NCBI GenBank assembly: GCA_946409885.1
Contig: CAMJYF010000009.1
Coordinates: 1 to 15,913 of the forward strand
Reading direction: 5' to 3'
Source: an uncultured Clostridia bacterium
GTDB lineage: Bacteria; Bacillota; Clostridia; Oscillospirales; Acutalibacteraceae
Length of the DNA: 15,913 nucleotides
The position numbers and the translations under genes were made by a program. Below, one piece after another: positions 1 to 8,104 of this stretch (within the stretch, counting starts at the first letter, position 1; each line of letters starts with the position of its first letter). The notes under the pieces are model-generated. The model made no database searches and had not been told where the DNA came from. It saw nothing but the letters and a program-made list of their open reading frames with translations.

Positions 1-81
1 GTTCTCCCTTATCTTTCCTATCTTATCAATATTTTTACCAAGATGATGGAGACGATGAGCGCATTTTTCGGATTGAACTGA
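1..81 (+). CDS. C-terminal tail of an unidentified upstream gene (partial)
   Basis: Frame 1 is open from the window edge to a TGA at 79-81, giving 26 residues that end ...MSAFFGLN. The visible part is hydrophobic and aromatic, with methionines and one lysine, like the amphipathic end of a membrane or secreted protein, but too little is present to name a family. It is treated as coding because an intrinsic terminator starts about 20 nt after the stop. Another frame stays open longer (3-218), but it runs through both the terminator and the next promoter, so it is less likely to be coding. Confidence 0.45.
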   Translation, partial: VLPYLSYLINIFTKMMETMSAFFGLN

Positions 82-102
82 GCCGTACACTGTTTCTGGC
101 AG

Positions 103-140
103 ATCAAACCGGATCCTTCTGTGGATTCGGTTTGATTTTT
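103..140 (+). terminator. Rho-independent terminator of the upstream gene
   Basis: A 14-bp inverted repeat (arms 103-116 and 123-136) has one G-U wobble and a 6-nt loop, and is followed directly by a T run ending at 140. The stem starts with ATCAAACCG on the left and closes with CGGTTTGAT on the right. It separates the upstream gene from the ruv promoter. Confidence 0.85.
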
Positions 141-185
141 CATTATTTGCAATATGATATTTTGGCGATATTTTTATTTTTTATA

Positions 186-214
186 TTGCCCTTTCTCACA
201 ATCTGTGCTATAAT
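186..214 (+). promoter_or_regulatory. Sigma-A promoter for the ruvC-led operon
   Basis: The -10 box TATAAT (209-214) is a perfect consensus match and carries an extended -10 TG at 206-207. A TTGCCC -35 box (186-191) matches consensus at four of six positions, with a 17-bp spacer. The site lies in AT-rich DNA between the terminator and ruvC. Transcription would start near 221, leaving a leader of roughly 75 nt. I see no clear LexA/DinR box, so SOS control of this operon is not supported by the sequence. Confidence 0.75.
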
Positions 215-297
215 AAAATGAAATATTGTAACAGTATTGTCATCGCGTATGACAGAAACGCGTTGCATTGTTTCACTGACAGTAAGGGAACGGAAAG

Positions 298-767
298 ATG
301 ACAATTATCGGTATCGATCCCGGTTACGCTATCGTAGGATATGGGATCATCAGTTATGAGAGAAACCGGTTTTCGGTTCTGGATTTCGGTGCGGTCACTA
401 CGCCGGCAGATATGGAATTCCCGAAAAGGCTGAAAACGATTTTTGATGATCTGAACTATCTCTTTTCCAAATGGCTATTGAAAAGCTCTTTTTCAACACT
501 AACAAAACAACGGCGGTTGACGTGGCGCAGGCCAGGGGAGTCATCCTTCTCGCTGCGGAAACGAACGGCTGCGCCTGTTATCAGTACACGCCTTTGCAGG
601 TCAAGCAGAGCGTTGTGGGTTATGGCCGCGCGGAAAAAAAGCAGGTGCAGGAGATGACGAAATCCCTGCTGGGCCTCAGCGCCGTCCCAAAGCCTGACGA
701 TACTGCGGACGCGCTCGCCATGGCCATCTGTCACGCCCATTCCAGTTCCACTTTGTTTTTCCGATAA
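298..767 (+). pseudogene. ruvC: ruvC, Holliday junction endonuclease, broken by a frameshift
   Basis: RuvC is the dimeric Mg-dependent nuclease that cuts Holliday junctions after RuvAB branch migration. The first part (298 to about 471) encodes a normal RuvC N-terminus with catalytic Asp7 in GIDPG. The second part (from 471, two bases out of frame) continues with AIEKLFF, holding the catalytic Glu, then QARGV, and ends with DDTADALA, which carries the last two catalytic acids. The family normally has about five residues ending in a PD-containing strand between LFSK and MAIE. Here the two halves abut, consistent with a loss of about 16 nt near 466-471. The downstream ATG at 471 has no ribosome binding site. 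The native start at 298 has AAGGGAA seven bases upstream. As read, the gene makes a 119-residue product with an unrelated tail and is probably inactive, unless the lesion is a sequence error. ruvA and ruvB follow intact. Confidence 0.85.
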
Positions 768-830
768 AAGAGTTTTTGATAAAATGCGGCGCGTTTCCGT
801 TCCTGACGGACTCGCCGGTGATGGAGTGAT

Positions 831-1436
831 ATGTTTTACAGTCTTACGGGAAAAGTAGTCTACGTTGACACGCTGTCCGTTGCCATCGAATGCGGCGGTG
901 TGGCGTTCCGCGTCTCCACCAGTCTGAATACGCTCAAAAAGATCGGTTCGGTCGGCGGCAGCGCAACCGTTTTTACCTATCTGTCCGTCCGGGAGGACGC
1001 CATGGAGCTGTTCGGCTTTTCCGACCAGACGGAGCTGGCGTATTTCAAGATGCTGATCGGCGTATCCGGCGTGGGGCCGAAGGCCGCCGTCGCGATCCTC
1101 TCCACCTTCAAGCCGGAAGAAGTCGCCTTTTGTATCACGGCGGGCGACGTCAAACGGATCACCGGCGCGCCGGGCGTCGGGCCGAAGCTGGCGCAGCGGA
1201 TCGTAATGGAGCTGAAGGATAAGATGTCCAAGCTGGTGCCGGAACAGATGTCCTCCGCGGATTTTGTGCAGACGGGCATCGCCGACGCGGCCGGCAACAA
1301 ATCGGAAGCTGTCAGCGCGCTGATCGCGTTGGGTTATTCCCAGACAGAGGCGGCCAACGCGGTATCTTCGCTGGACCCCAACGACTCGGTAGAGATGCTT
1401 ATCAAACAGGCGCTGCGCGGCCTGATGCGGGGGTAA
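831..1436 (+). CDS. ruvA: Holliday junction branch migration protein RuvA
   Basis: RuvA binds four-way DNA junctions as a tetramer and loads the RuvB motors onto two opposing arms. The 201-residue protein has the expected length and three-domain plan. Residues 1-63 form an OB fold starting MFYSLTGKV. Two helix-hairpin-helix DNA-binding motifs follow, around GVSGVGPK (77-84) and GAPGVGPK (112-119). After a flexible linker comes the C-terminal RuvB-binding domain (about 155-198, with ALIALGYS). The start is supported by GGAG a few bases upstream. It lies 63 nt after ruvC and 6 nt before ruvB, so it is co-transcribed and probably translationally coupled with ruvB. Confidence 0.97.
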   Translation: MFYSLTGKVVYVDTLSVAIECGGVAFRVSTSLNTLKKIGSVGGSATVFTYLSVREDAMELFGFSDQTELAYFKMLIGVSGVGPKAAVAILSTFKPEEVAFCITAGDVKRITGAPGVGPKLAQRIVMELKDKMSKLVPEQMSSADFVQTGIADAAGNKSEAVSALIALGYSQTEAANAVSSLDPNDSVEMLIKQALRGLMRG

Positions 1437-1442
1437 TGGCAG

Positions 1443-2468
1443 ATGGCGATCAATTCTTATGAGGAAAACGATTTCAGAATGGCTTCGCCGGAATTCGGCG
1501 CCGTTGATTCGGATCTTGAGATCACCCTGCGTCCCAAAACGCTGGATGAATACATCGGCCAGGAGAAGGTAAAAGACAACCTGCGCATCTATATGGAGGC
1601 CGCCCTGAAAAGAGGGGAGCCGCTGGATCACGTCCTGTTGTACGGCCCGCCCGGTCTGGGTAAAACCACGCTGGCCGGCATCATTGCCAATACCATGGAA
1701 TCCCAGATCCGCATCACCTCCGGGCCCGCTATCGAAAAGCCCGGCGACCTGGCGGCGCTGCTGACAAACCTCAACGAGGGCGACGTTCTCTTTATCGACG
1801 AGATCCACCGCCTTTCCCGCAGTGTGGAAGAGGTGCTGTATCCCGCCATGGAGGACAACGCCATCGATATCATCATCGGCAAAGGTCCCTCCGCCCGTTC
1901 GATCCGGCTGGACCTGCAAAATTTCACGCTGGTAGCCGCCACCACCCGCGCGGGCAGCCTGAGCGCTCCGCTGCGGGACCGGTTCGGCGTCGTGCTGCGG
2001 CTGGAATTGTATCAACCGGAGGAGCTGGCGAAGATCGTCACCAGAAGCGCCCGGATCCTCGGCGTGGACATTGACGAGGAAGGCGCCATCGAGATCGCGT
2101 CCCGGTCCCGGGGCACCCCGCGTATCGCCAACCGGTATCTGCGCCGCGTGAGGGATTTCGCCCAGGTGATCGGCAGCGGCAGCATCACTTTGGAAGACGC
2201 CCGTACCGCGCTGACAAAAATGGAGATCGACGAGCTCGGGCTTGATAATATCGACCGTATGCTGCTGCGGACGATGATCCACAATTACAACGGCGGCCCT
2301 GTGGGGCTGGACACGATCGCCGCCGCCATAGGCGAAGAGGCCGTCACCATCGAAGACGTGTACGAGCCCTATTTAATGCAGATCGGTTTCCTGGCCCGCA
2401 CCCCACGCGGCAGGACCGTCACCAACGCGGCTTATATCCATCTGGGGCTTCCTGTCCCCGCCAAATAA
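1443..2468 (+). CDS. ruvB: Holliday junction DNA helicase RuvB
   Basis: RuvB is the hexameric AAA+ ATPase that pulls DNA through the RuvA-bound junction to drive branch migration. The 341-residue length is typical. Visible motifs are Walker A GPPGLGKT (68-75), Walker B LFIDEIH (116-122), sensor 1 AATTRAG (165-171), the arginine-finger region LRDRFG (177-182), sensor 2 GTPRIANR (224-231), and a C-terminal winged helix with [10 protein letters not shown] (315-324). No key residue is missing. The ATG is 6 nt after the ruvA stop, with a G-rich stretch inside the ruvA end as its binding site. If ruvC is really inactive, RuvAB would lack its usual resolvase partner, and no substitute is visible in this window. 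Confidence 0.98.
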   Translation: MAINSYEENDFRMASPEFGAVDSDLEITLRPKTLDEYIGQEKVKDNLRIYMEAALKRGEPLDHVLLYGPPGLGKTTLAGIIANTMESQIRITSGPAIEKPGDLAALLTNLNEGDVLFIDEIHRLSRSVEEVLYPAMEDNAIDIIIGKGPSARSIRLDLQNFTLVAATTRAGSLSAPLRDRFGVVLRLELYQPEELAKIVTRSARILGVDIDEEGAIEIASRSRGTPRIANRYLRRVRDFAQVIGSGSITLEDARTALTKMEIDELGLDNIDRMLLRTMIHNYNGGPVGLDTIAAAIGEEAVTIEDVYEPYLMQIGFLARTPRGRTVTNAAYIHLGLPVPAK

Positions 2469-2491
2469 ATTGAAACAAGGGAGTTTGTAAC

Positions 2492-3841
2492 ATGGGAAGA
2501 TTATTCGGAACAGACGGCGCGAGAGGTATCGCCAATACGGAAATCAGCTGTGAGCTTGCCATGAAGATCGGCCGCGCGACGGCCATGGTCCTTTCCAACG
2601 GAAAAAACAAACGGTTGAAGGTGCTTGTCGGCACCGATACGCGGAAATCCGCCGATATGCTTTCCAGCGCTATCTCCGCCGGGCTTTGCTCCGTGGGGTG
2701 CGACGTGCTGCTGCTGGGTGTGGTCCCCACCCCCGCCGTGGCGTTTCTGGTTAAGGAGTATTCCTACGACGCGGGCATCATGATTTCCGCCTCGCACAAC
2801 CCCTGCGAATACAACGGCATCAAAATCTTCCGTTCCAACGGCTACAAGCTGCCGGACGCGATGGAGGAGGAGATCGAAAAAATCATTTTGGACGAGATCC
2901 TTCCACCGCCCCTGAAGGTCGGCGCGGAGGTGGGCTCCATCACCTCCGGCAAAAACGCCGTCAAGGACTATATCAAACACATCGAATCCACTGCTGTGGC
3001 GCACTTCTACGGCATGAAGATCGCTCTGGACTGCTCCAACGGTTCCGCTTCGGTGACCGCCAACGAGCTGTTCCGCAAGCTCGGCGCGGAGTGCACGGTC
3101 ATCCACTGCAAACCGGACGGCGAGAATATCAACAAGAACTGCGGCTCCACCCATATCGAAAGCCTGCAGGAGTTTGTCCGCGAAAACGGCTTCGACCTGG
3201 GCTTTGCCTTTGACGGCGACGCGGACAGACTGCTCTGCGTGGATAACGAAGGCGCGCTGGTGGACGGCGACAAGATCATCGCCATCTGCGCCAAGCATAT
3301 GAAGGACGAAGGACGGCTGAACGCGAATACGGCGGTCGTTACCGTCATGAGCAACATCGGTCTGTTCAAATACCTGGAGGCCAACAACATCAACTGCGTC
3401 AAAACCCAGGTCGGTGACAGATACGTGCTGGAAAAGATGCTGGAATGCGGCTATCATATCGGCGGCGAGCAGTCCGGCCATGTCATCTTCCTGGATCACG
3501 CCACCACCGGCGACGGGCAGGTGACCGCCGTTCAGCTGCTGAACGTGATCCGCACCACGGGCAAATCCCTTAAAGAGCTGGCGGACGAGATCGAGATCTT
3601 CCCCCAGGTGCTCACCAACGTCAAGGTTTCCGCCCTCGGCAAGCTGCGGCTGAAAGAGGATCCCGATATCAATCTGGCAATAGAGGAAGCAAAAAAAGAA
3701 CTGGGCGACGACGGCCGCGTGCTGGTGCGCGCCTCCGGTACGGAACCGCTGGTGCGCGTCATGATCGAGGGCAAAGACAAAGAGCAGATCAACCGCCTGG
3801 CCGCGCAGATCGCGGAAGTGGTCAGAGAAAGACTGATCTGA
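2492..3841 (+). CDS. glmM: Phosphoglucosamine mutase GlmM
   Basis: GlmM converts glucosamine-6-phosphate to glucosamine-1-phosphate in the cytoplasm, feeding UDP-GlcNAc for peptidoglycan and other glycans. The 449-residue protein is full length for the family. It shows the N-terminal signature FGTDGARG (5-12), the phosphoserine loop SASHNP with active Ser101 (99-104), the Mg-binding loop DGDADR (241-246), the sugar-binding loop GEQSGH (325-330), and the phosphate-binding loop RASGTEP (413-419). AAGGGAG precedes the ATG. The gene begins 23 nt after ruvB, and its TGA overlaps the first base of the next ATG, so expression is probably tied to both neighbours. No glmS-type ribozyme or riboswitch is seen upstream. 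Confidence 0.97.
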   Translation: MGRLFGTDGARGIANTEISCELAMKIGRATAMVLSNGKNKRLKVLVGTDTRKSADMLSSAISAGLCSVGCDVLLLGVVPTPAVAFLVKEYSYDAGIMISASHNPCEYNGIKIFRSNGYKLPDAMEEEIEKIILDEILPPPLKVGAEVGSITSGKNAVKDYIKHIESTAVAHFYGMKIALDCSNGSASVTANELFRKLGAECTVIHCKPDGENINKNCGSTHIESLQEFVRENGFDLGFAFDGDADRLLCVDNEGALVDGDKIIAICAKHMKDEGRLNANTAVVTVMSNIGLFKYLEANNINCVKTQVGDRYVLEKMLECGYHIGGEQSGHVIFLDHATTGDGQVTAVQLLNVIRTTGKSLKELADEIEIFPQVLTNVKVSALGKLRLKEDPDINLAIEEAKKELGDDGRVLVRASGTEPLVRVMIEGKDKEQINRLAAQIAEVVRERLI

Positions 3842-4710
3842 TGAGAGTTGCCGATCAATGGAAGGACTATGAGCTGATCGACTGCTCCGATGGGGAACGG
3901 CTGGAGCGCTGGGGGAACTATCTCCTGATCCGTCCCGACCCGCAGATCATCTGGTCCACGCCTAAAACAAATCCACTGTGGAAGTCCGCGGACGCCCGTT
4001 ATCACCGCTCCCATACCGGAGGCGGCAGATGGGAAGTGTACCGCAAGCTGCCCGACGTCTGGAATATCCGCTGCGGCAGCCTGACCTTCCGCGTCAAGCC
4101 CATGGGCTTCAAGCATACCGGCATTTTTCCGGAGCAGGCCGTCAACTGGACGATGACGGCGGAGCTGATCAAAAAGGCCGCACGCCCCGTCAGAATGCTC
4201 AACCTGTTCGCCTATACGGGCTGCGCCACCGTCAGCGCGTTGGCCGCCGGCGCTTCCGTCACCCACGTGGACGCCTCCAAGGGCATGGTGGCCTGGGCCA
4301 AGGAGAATGCCACGGCCTCCGGCGTCGCGGACCGGCCCGTCCGCTGGCTGGTGGACGACTGCAAAAAATTCGTTGAGCGGGAGCTGCGCCGGGGCAACCG
4401 GTACGATATCATTCTGATGGATCCCCCTTCATACGGAAGGGGTCCGGGCGGTGAGGTCTGGAAGCTGGAGGATGAAATCTTTTCGCTGTGTTCCGTCTGC
4501 GCCGGGCTTCTCAGTGACGATCCGGTCTTGTTTATGATCAACTCTTACACCACGGGCCTTTCCCCTTCGGTGATGCATTATATTCTCAGCAGCGTGCTTC
4601 CGAAGCGCATCGGCGGCAGCGTAAGCTCCGATGAGATCGGGCTGCCAGTCACCGAGTCGGGACTGATCCTTCCCAGCGGCGCCACTGCCGTCTGGTCCGC
4701 CTTTTTCTGA
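3841..4710 (+). CDS. Class I SAM-dependent methyltransferase, RlmI-like
   Basis: The 289-residue protein is a Rossmann-fold methyltransferase related to the RlmI/RlmK group of rRNA cytosine or guanine methyltransferases. SAM motif I is LNLFAYTGCAT (120-130), followed by the acidic strand end HVDAS (142-146). An adenine-contact acidic pair sits at VDD (171-173), and the catalytic motif IV is DPPSYGRG (194-201). The N-terminal half contains FRVKPMGFKHTGIFPEQ (83-99), which matches the region before motif I in this family. It seems too short for the full PUA-plus-EEHEE architecture of E. coli RlmI. RNA methylation is a family inference and the target is unknown. The start codon overlaps the glmM stop by one base, giving translational coupling. 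Confidence 0.85.
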   Translation: MRVADQWKDYELIDCSDGERLERWGNYLLIRPDPQIIWSTPKTNPLWKSADARYHRSHTGGGRWEVYRKLPDVWNIRCGSLTFRVKPMGFKHTGIFPEQAVNWTMTAELIKKAARPVRMLNLFAYTGCATVSALAAGASVTHVDASKGMVAWAKENATASGVADRPVRWLVDDCKKFVERELRRGNRYDIILMDPPSYGRGPGGEVWKLEDEIFSLCSVCAGLLSDDPVLFMINSYTTGLSPSVMHYILSSVLPKRIGGSVSSDEIGLPVTESGLILPSGATAVWSAFF

Positions 4711-4722
4711 TGGTTGCAAATC

Positions 4723-5580
4723 ATGGGTAACGATAAACTGATTTCTTTTGAAAACGTCTCTTTTTCCTACAGCGACGAAAGCAGCGAGGAGATCCGGTAC
4801 GCGCTGAAGGATATCAATCTTGCCATACACAGAGGCGAGTTCATCGCGGTATTGGGCCACAACGGCTCAGGGAAATCAACGCTTGCCAAGTTATCCAATT
4901 CCATTTACGCGCCTTCCTCCGGAAAGGTTTTTGTCGAGGGAATGGATACCTCTGATCCGGAAAACGAATTCCCGATCCGCAAAAAGGTCGGCGTCGTCTT
5001 CCAGAATCCCGACAATCAGATCGTTGCCTCCATTGTGGAGGAGGACGTCGCCTTCGGCCCGGAAAACCTGGGGATCCCCCCCGCCGAGATCCGTCAACGG
5101 GTGGATGAGGCCCTGCGCGCCGTGGATATGTACGGCTACCGTCTGCACGAGACCCACCGCCTGTCCGGCGGCCAGAAGCAGCGCGTCGCCATTGCCGGCA
5201 TGCTGGCCATGCAGCCGGAATGCCTGGTGCTGGATGAGCCTACCGCCATGCTGGACCCCATGGGCCGGAAGGAAGTAATGTCCATCGTTCGCAGTCTAAA
5301 CCGGGAAAGGGGAATGACTGTCGTATACATTACCCACTATATGGAGGAGGCTGCGCTGGCAGACCGGGTGGTGATCATCGATAACAGCCGTATTGCGGCG
5401 GACGCCTCCCCCAAACAGATCTTTGCCGACCAGGCGCTGCTGTCCCGCTGCGGGCTTGCCGTACCGGAAATTACGCAGATCGCATATCTTCTGAACAAGA
5501 TGGGCTTTTCCGTTCCGCCGGATATCCTGACGGAAGAGGAAATGATTCAGGCCATACAGACCGTCAGCCGTTCCGGCTGA
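4723..5580 (+). CDS. ecfA1: ECF transporter energy-coupling ATPase EcfA1
   Basis: This is one of two ABC ATPases that power group II ECF importers, where one A1-A2-T module serves several interchangeable substrate-binding S proteins for vitamins and metals. Motifs, counted from the ATG, are Walker A GHNGSGKST (45-53), Q-loop FQNPDNQ (93-99) typical of EcfA1, signature LSGGQKQR (147-154), Walker B LVLDEP (168-173), D-loop AMLDP and switch His205. The C-terminal extension past residue 225 is the usual EcfA dimerisation part. I chose ATG 4723 because the only plausible binding site (GATGG, 4708-4712) is 10 nt upstream. A TTG at 4714 in frame would sit too close to it and would add three residues. 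Confidence 0.93.
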   Translation: MGNDKLISFENVSFSYSDESSEEIRYALKDINLAIHRGEFIAVLGHNGSGKSTLAKLSNSIYAPSSGKVFVEGMDTSDPENEFPIRKKVGVVFQNPDNQIVASIVEEDVAFGPENLGIPPAEIRQRVDEALRAVDMYGYRLHETHRLSGGQKQRVAIAGMLAMQPECLVLDEPTAMLDPMGRKEVMSIVRSLNRERGMTVVYITHYMEEAALADRVVIIDNSRIAADASPKQIFADQALLSRCGLAVPEITQIAYLLNKMGFSVPPDILTEEEMIQAIQTVSRSG

Positions 5581-5595
5581 TCCACGGAGGAACCG

Positions 5596-6456
5596 ATGGC
5601 TTTATTGCAAACCAACAGTATATCGTTCGGCTATTCCCACGGGACGCCTTTTGAAATAACGGCGCTGGATCACGTCAGCTTTTCTGTGGATAAAGGGGAA
5701 ACTGTCGCCGTGATCGGACATACCGGCTCCGGTAAAAGCACCTTGATGCAGATGCTGAACGGCCTGCTGAAACCGGAAAGCGGCGCCGTTTTGATGGAAG
5801 ACCGCGATATCCATGCCGATAAACAGCAGACAAGGCAGATCCGTTTCCGGGTGGGACTGTGCTTTCAGTATCCGGAATATCAATTGTTTGAGGAAACCTG
5901 CTTTAAAGATATCTCCTTTGGGCCGAAGAATATGGGCCTATCAGAGGAGGAGATCCGACAGCGCGTTCTGCAGGCGGCCAAAATCGTCGGTCTGCCGGAG
6001 GAACTGCTTGAAAAATCTCCCTTTGACCTCTCCGGCGGGCAAAAGCGCCGCTGCGCCATTGCCGGCGTGATGGCCATGCAGCCGGAAGTGCTGATTCTGG
6101 ATGAGCCCACCGCCGGGCTGGATCCCCGCGGCCGCGACGCCGTTTTTGCAATGATCCGTTCCTATCAGCGGCAGACAAACGCCGCTGTCGTTATCGTGAC
6201 GCACAGCATGGAGGACGCGGCGCAGTTTGCTGACAGAATCGTTGTAATGAGTCATGGAAGACTGGTGCTGGACGGCACTGCCGATGAGATCTTTTCCTCT
6301 GCGGAAGAACTGATGAACATGGGGCTGAACGTTCCTGCCTCCACCAGGCTCGTCAATGAATTGCGTTCTCTGGGGTACGATCTTCCCCGTAACGTCTATA
6401 CCGCTCAGGCGGCGGCGGAAGAGATTGCTTCCTGTTTAAGGAGGAGCCGCCCATGA
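5596..6456 (+). CDS. ecfA2: ECF transporter energy-coupling ATPase EcfA2
   Basis: This is the partner ATPase that forms an asymmetric heterodimer with EcfA1 under the EcfT membrane scaffold. The 286-residue protein has Walker A GHTGSGKST (41-49), Q-loop CFQYPEYQLFEET (89-101) with the YPEYQLFE stretch characteristic of EcfA2, signature LSGGQKRR (145-152), Walker B LILDEP (166-171), GLDP D-loop and switch His203. It starts 15 nt after ecfA1 behind a clear GGAGG. Its stop overlaps the ecfT start in an ATGA arrangement. Its strong similarity to the preceding ATPase, with A1- and A2-specific Q-loops in order, fits the conserved ecfA1-ecfA2-ecfT operon. Confidence 0.95.
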   Translation: MALLQTNSISFGYSHGTPFEITALDHVSFSVDKGETVAVIGHTGSGKSTLMQMLNGLLKPESGAVLMEDRDIHADKQQTRQIRFRVGLCFQYPEYQLFEETCFKDISFGPKNMGLSEEEIRQRVLQAAKIVGLPEELLEKSPFDLSGGQKRRCAIAGVMAMQPEVLILDEPTAGLDPRGRDAVFAMIRSYQRQTNAAVVIVTHSMEDAAQFADRIVVMSHGRLVLDGTADEIFSSAEELMNMGLNVPASTRLVNELRSLGYDLPRNVYTAQAAAEEIASCLRRSRP

Positions 6457-7298
6457 TCAGAGATATTACCATCGGCCAGTATTTCCCCGGCAATTCCTAC
6501 CTGCATAAGCTGGACCCGCGGGCAAAAATTGTGATCACCTTCATATATATTGTCGCGCTGTTTCTATGCAAAAACTTCTTTTCCCTGTTGCTGCTGCTGA
6601 CGGTATCTGTTGCCGCCGTCCTCATTTCCAGAATCTCCTTCCGCGTCATATTAAAAGGCATGAAGATGATCCTGCTGATCATCCTCTTTACGGCGGTATT
6701 GCAGGTTTTTTACAACGACAAGGGAACCGTTTTGTGGCAGCCGTTTCCCCGGTGGGATTTCGTTATTACCGACAGCGGCGTTTTCAGCGCGATATTCCTT
6801 TCCGTCAGGATCGTGGCGCTGATCCTCTTCAGTTCACTGCTGACATACACCACGTCCCCCACCATGCTGACGGACGCCATCGAACGGCTGCTGTCCCCGC
6901 TAAAGCATCTTCATGTGAACGTTCACGCGCTGTCTATGATGATGACCATCGCGCTCCGGTTTATCCCTACGCTGATCGAAGAGCTGAATATTATCATCAG
7001 CGCGCAGAAGGCAAGGGGAGCGGATCTTGATTCCGGTTCGCTGACCAAAAGGGCAAAGGCGCTGATCCCGATTTTTGTTCCTTTGTTTGTCAGCGCCTTC
7101 CGCAGGGCATACGAGCTGGCCTTCGCCATGGAATGCCGTTGCTACAACGGCGACAACGGCCGCACGCGCATGAAAGTCATGAAGCTTTGCCTTCGTGATT
7201 ATCTGGGCCTGCTGGCGTCTATTGCGCTGACCGCGGCCGTTATCGTTACCAGTTATCTTGATCTCGGTTCATTGTTTCTCTTTGAAAGCGTGATATAA
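6453..7298 (+). CDS. ecfT: ECF transporter transmembrane component EcfT
   Basis: EcfT is the membrane scaffold that couples ATP hydrolysis by EcfA1/A2 to toppling of the S component. The 281-residue protein has about five hydrophobic segments (roughly 26-58, 71-88, 111-132, 203-218 and 250-268) and the family start FPGNSYLHKLDPRAK (11-25). The first coupling motif, ARG in AQKARGAD (184-191), is present. At the second site the sequence is MECRCYNG (226-233), so Ala-Arg-Gly is replaced by Cys-Arg-Cys while the key Arg is kept. AGGAGG near the end of ecfA2 and an ATGA overlap show tight coupling. No S-component gene lies nearby, which fits a shared group II module. Confidence 0.93.
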   Translation: MIRDITIGQYFPGNSYLHKLDPRAKIVITFIYIVALFLCKNFFSLLLLLTVSVAAVLISRISFRVILKGMKMILLIILFTAVLQVFYNDKGTVLWQPFPRWDFVITDSGVFSAIFLSVRIVALILFSSLLTYTTSPTMLTDAIERLLSPLKHLHVNVHALSMMMTIALRFIPTLIEELNIIISAQKARGADLDSGSLTKRAKALIPIFVPLFVSAFRRAYELAFAMECRCYNGDNGRTRMKVMKLCLRDYLGLLASIALTAAVIVTSYLDLGSLFLFESVI

Positions 7299-8036
7299 AT
7301 CAATAATTATCTTCTCTCTTTAAAATACGACGGCGCCGCCTATCACGGCTGGCAGCGACAGTCCAACGCGGACACAGTCCAGCAGCGGGTGGAAGAAGCC
7401 GCCGCGAAGCTGTTCAATACCGGTTCCGTCTCTGTTTCGGGTTGCAGCCGTACGGACGCCGGCGTTCACGCCAACTGCTTCAGGTGCAATTTCAAAACGG
7501 AAAAACGGCTTCCTCATGAAACGGTAGTCTCGGGCATGAACTTCTTTCTTCCGGATGACATCGCTGTTTTTGCCTGCGAAAGCGTACCGGATGATTTTGA
7601 CGCCCGGTTCAGCTGTAAGGGAAAGGAATACGTCTACCGCATCTGCAACACCCCGATCCGCGATCCGTTTTATCTTCACAGGGCGCTGTTTTACCGGCTT
7701 CCTCTGGATGAGGTTTTTCTGGATCAGCAGGCAAAGGCCTATATCGGCACGCACGATTTCACCGCTTTGCGCGCCATCGGCAGCAACGTCAAAACCACCG
7801 TTCGCACCGTGACGGAGGCCTCCGTATTTCGTGAAGGCGATATCGTCACGTTCCGTGTCAGCGCGGACGGATTCTTGTACAACATGGTGCGAATTATGGT
7901 GGGTACCCTGCTGTATATTTCGGAGGAAAAGATCGAGGCCGGTTCCATTCCCTCCATCATAGCCTCTCAGGACAGGACGCTGGCGGGCAAAACGGTTCCG
8001 CCGGAAGGATTGTATCTGAATCAGGTGTATTACTGA
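7299..8036 (+). CDS. truA: tRNA pseudouridine(38-40) synthase TruA, apparent ATC start
   Basis: TruA isomerises uridines 38-40 in the anticodon arm of many tRNAs. The conserved N-terminal strand YDGAAYHGWQ (residues 10-19 in this numbering) is encoded from about 7326. Catalytic Asp53 lies in SRTDAGVHA (50-58), followed by THDFTALR (151-158) and FLYNMVRIMVG (192-202). No ATG, GTG or TTG occurs between the ecfT stop (TAA 7296-7298, same frame) and the conserved region. The first canonical start is GTG 7389, which would delete 30 residues including the whole first strand. Starting at ATC 7299 gives INNYLLSL, where a Met would normally stand, and 245 residues, the usual family length. There is no good binding site, so initiation would depend on coupling to ecfT termination. 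An ATG-to-ATC mutation or a base error is equally possible. Confidence 0.85.
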   Translation: MNNYLLSLKYDGAAYHGWQRQSNADTVQQRVEEAAAKLFNTGSVSVSGCSRTDAGVHANCFRCNFKTEKRLPHETVVSGMNFFLPDDIAVFACESVPDDFDARFSCKGKEYVYRICNTPIRDPFYLHRALFYRLPLDEVFLDQQAKAYIGTHDFTALRAIGSNVKTTVRTVTEASVFREGDIVTFRVSADGFLYNMVRIMVGTLLYISEEKIEAGSIPSIIASQDRTLAGKTVPPEGLYLNQVYY

Positions 8037-8053
8037 TCGCTAACAACTGTCGT

Positions 8054-8081
8054 CGCGGGATACGAATGGTATCTTCCCGCG
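8054..8081 (+). other. GC-rich hairpin between truA and the DUF5711 gene
   Basis: CGCGGGA (8054-8060) pairs with TCCCGCG (8075-8081). A further 3 bp forms inside it across a small bulge. No T run follows, so it is not a standard terminator. It lies in the 68-nt gap, just before the AGGAG (8091-8095) of the next gene. It could be an RNA-processing, stability or attenuation element. The role is unproven. Confidence 0.4.
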
Positions 8082-8104
8082 CCCCATCACAGGAGAGTGT
8101 CGCC

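Noticed and set aside
466..474. Programmed ribosomal frameshift in ruvC
   Set aside because: There is no slippery heptamer or downstream structure of the usual kind, and the missing conserved residues point to a deletion rather than recoding.
471..767. Independent short gene starting at ATG 471
   Set aside because: It is the C-terminal part of ruvC in a shifted frame and has no ribosome binding site.
753..785. Possible extra promoter before ruvA (TTGTTT and TAAAAT)
   Set aside because: The spacer is about 21 bp, too long for a sigma-A promoter, and the -35 match is weak.
456..2282. 608-codon open frame on the minus strand across ruvC-ruvB
   Set aside because: It lies antisense to well-supported ruvA and ruvB. 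The translation is rich in His, Arg, Gln and Gly with no recognisable domain, as expected from a shadow of GC-biased codons.
2501..3499. 332-codon open frame on the minus strand opposite glmM
   Set aside because: Its composition is typical of a codon-bias shadow, and glmM on the + strand carries every family motif.
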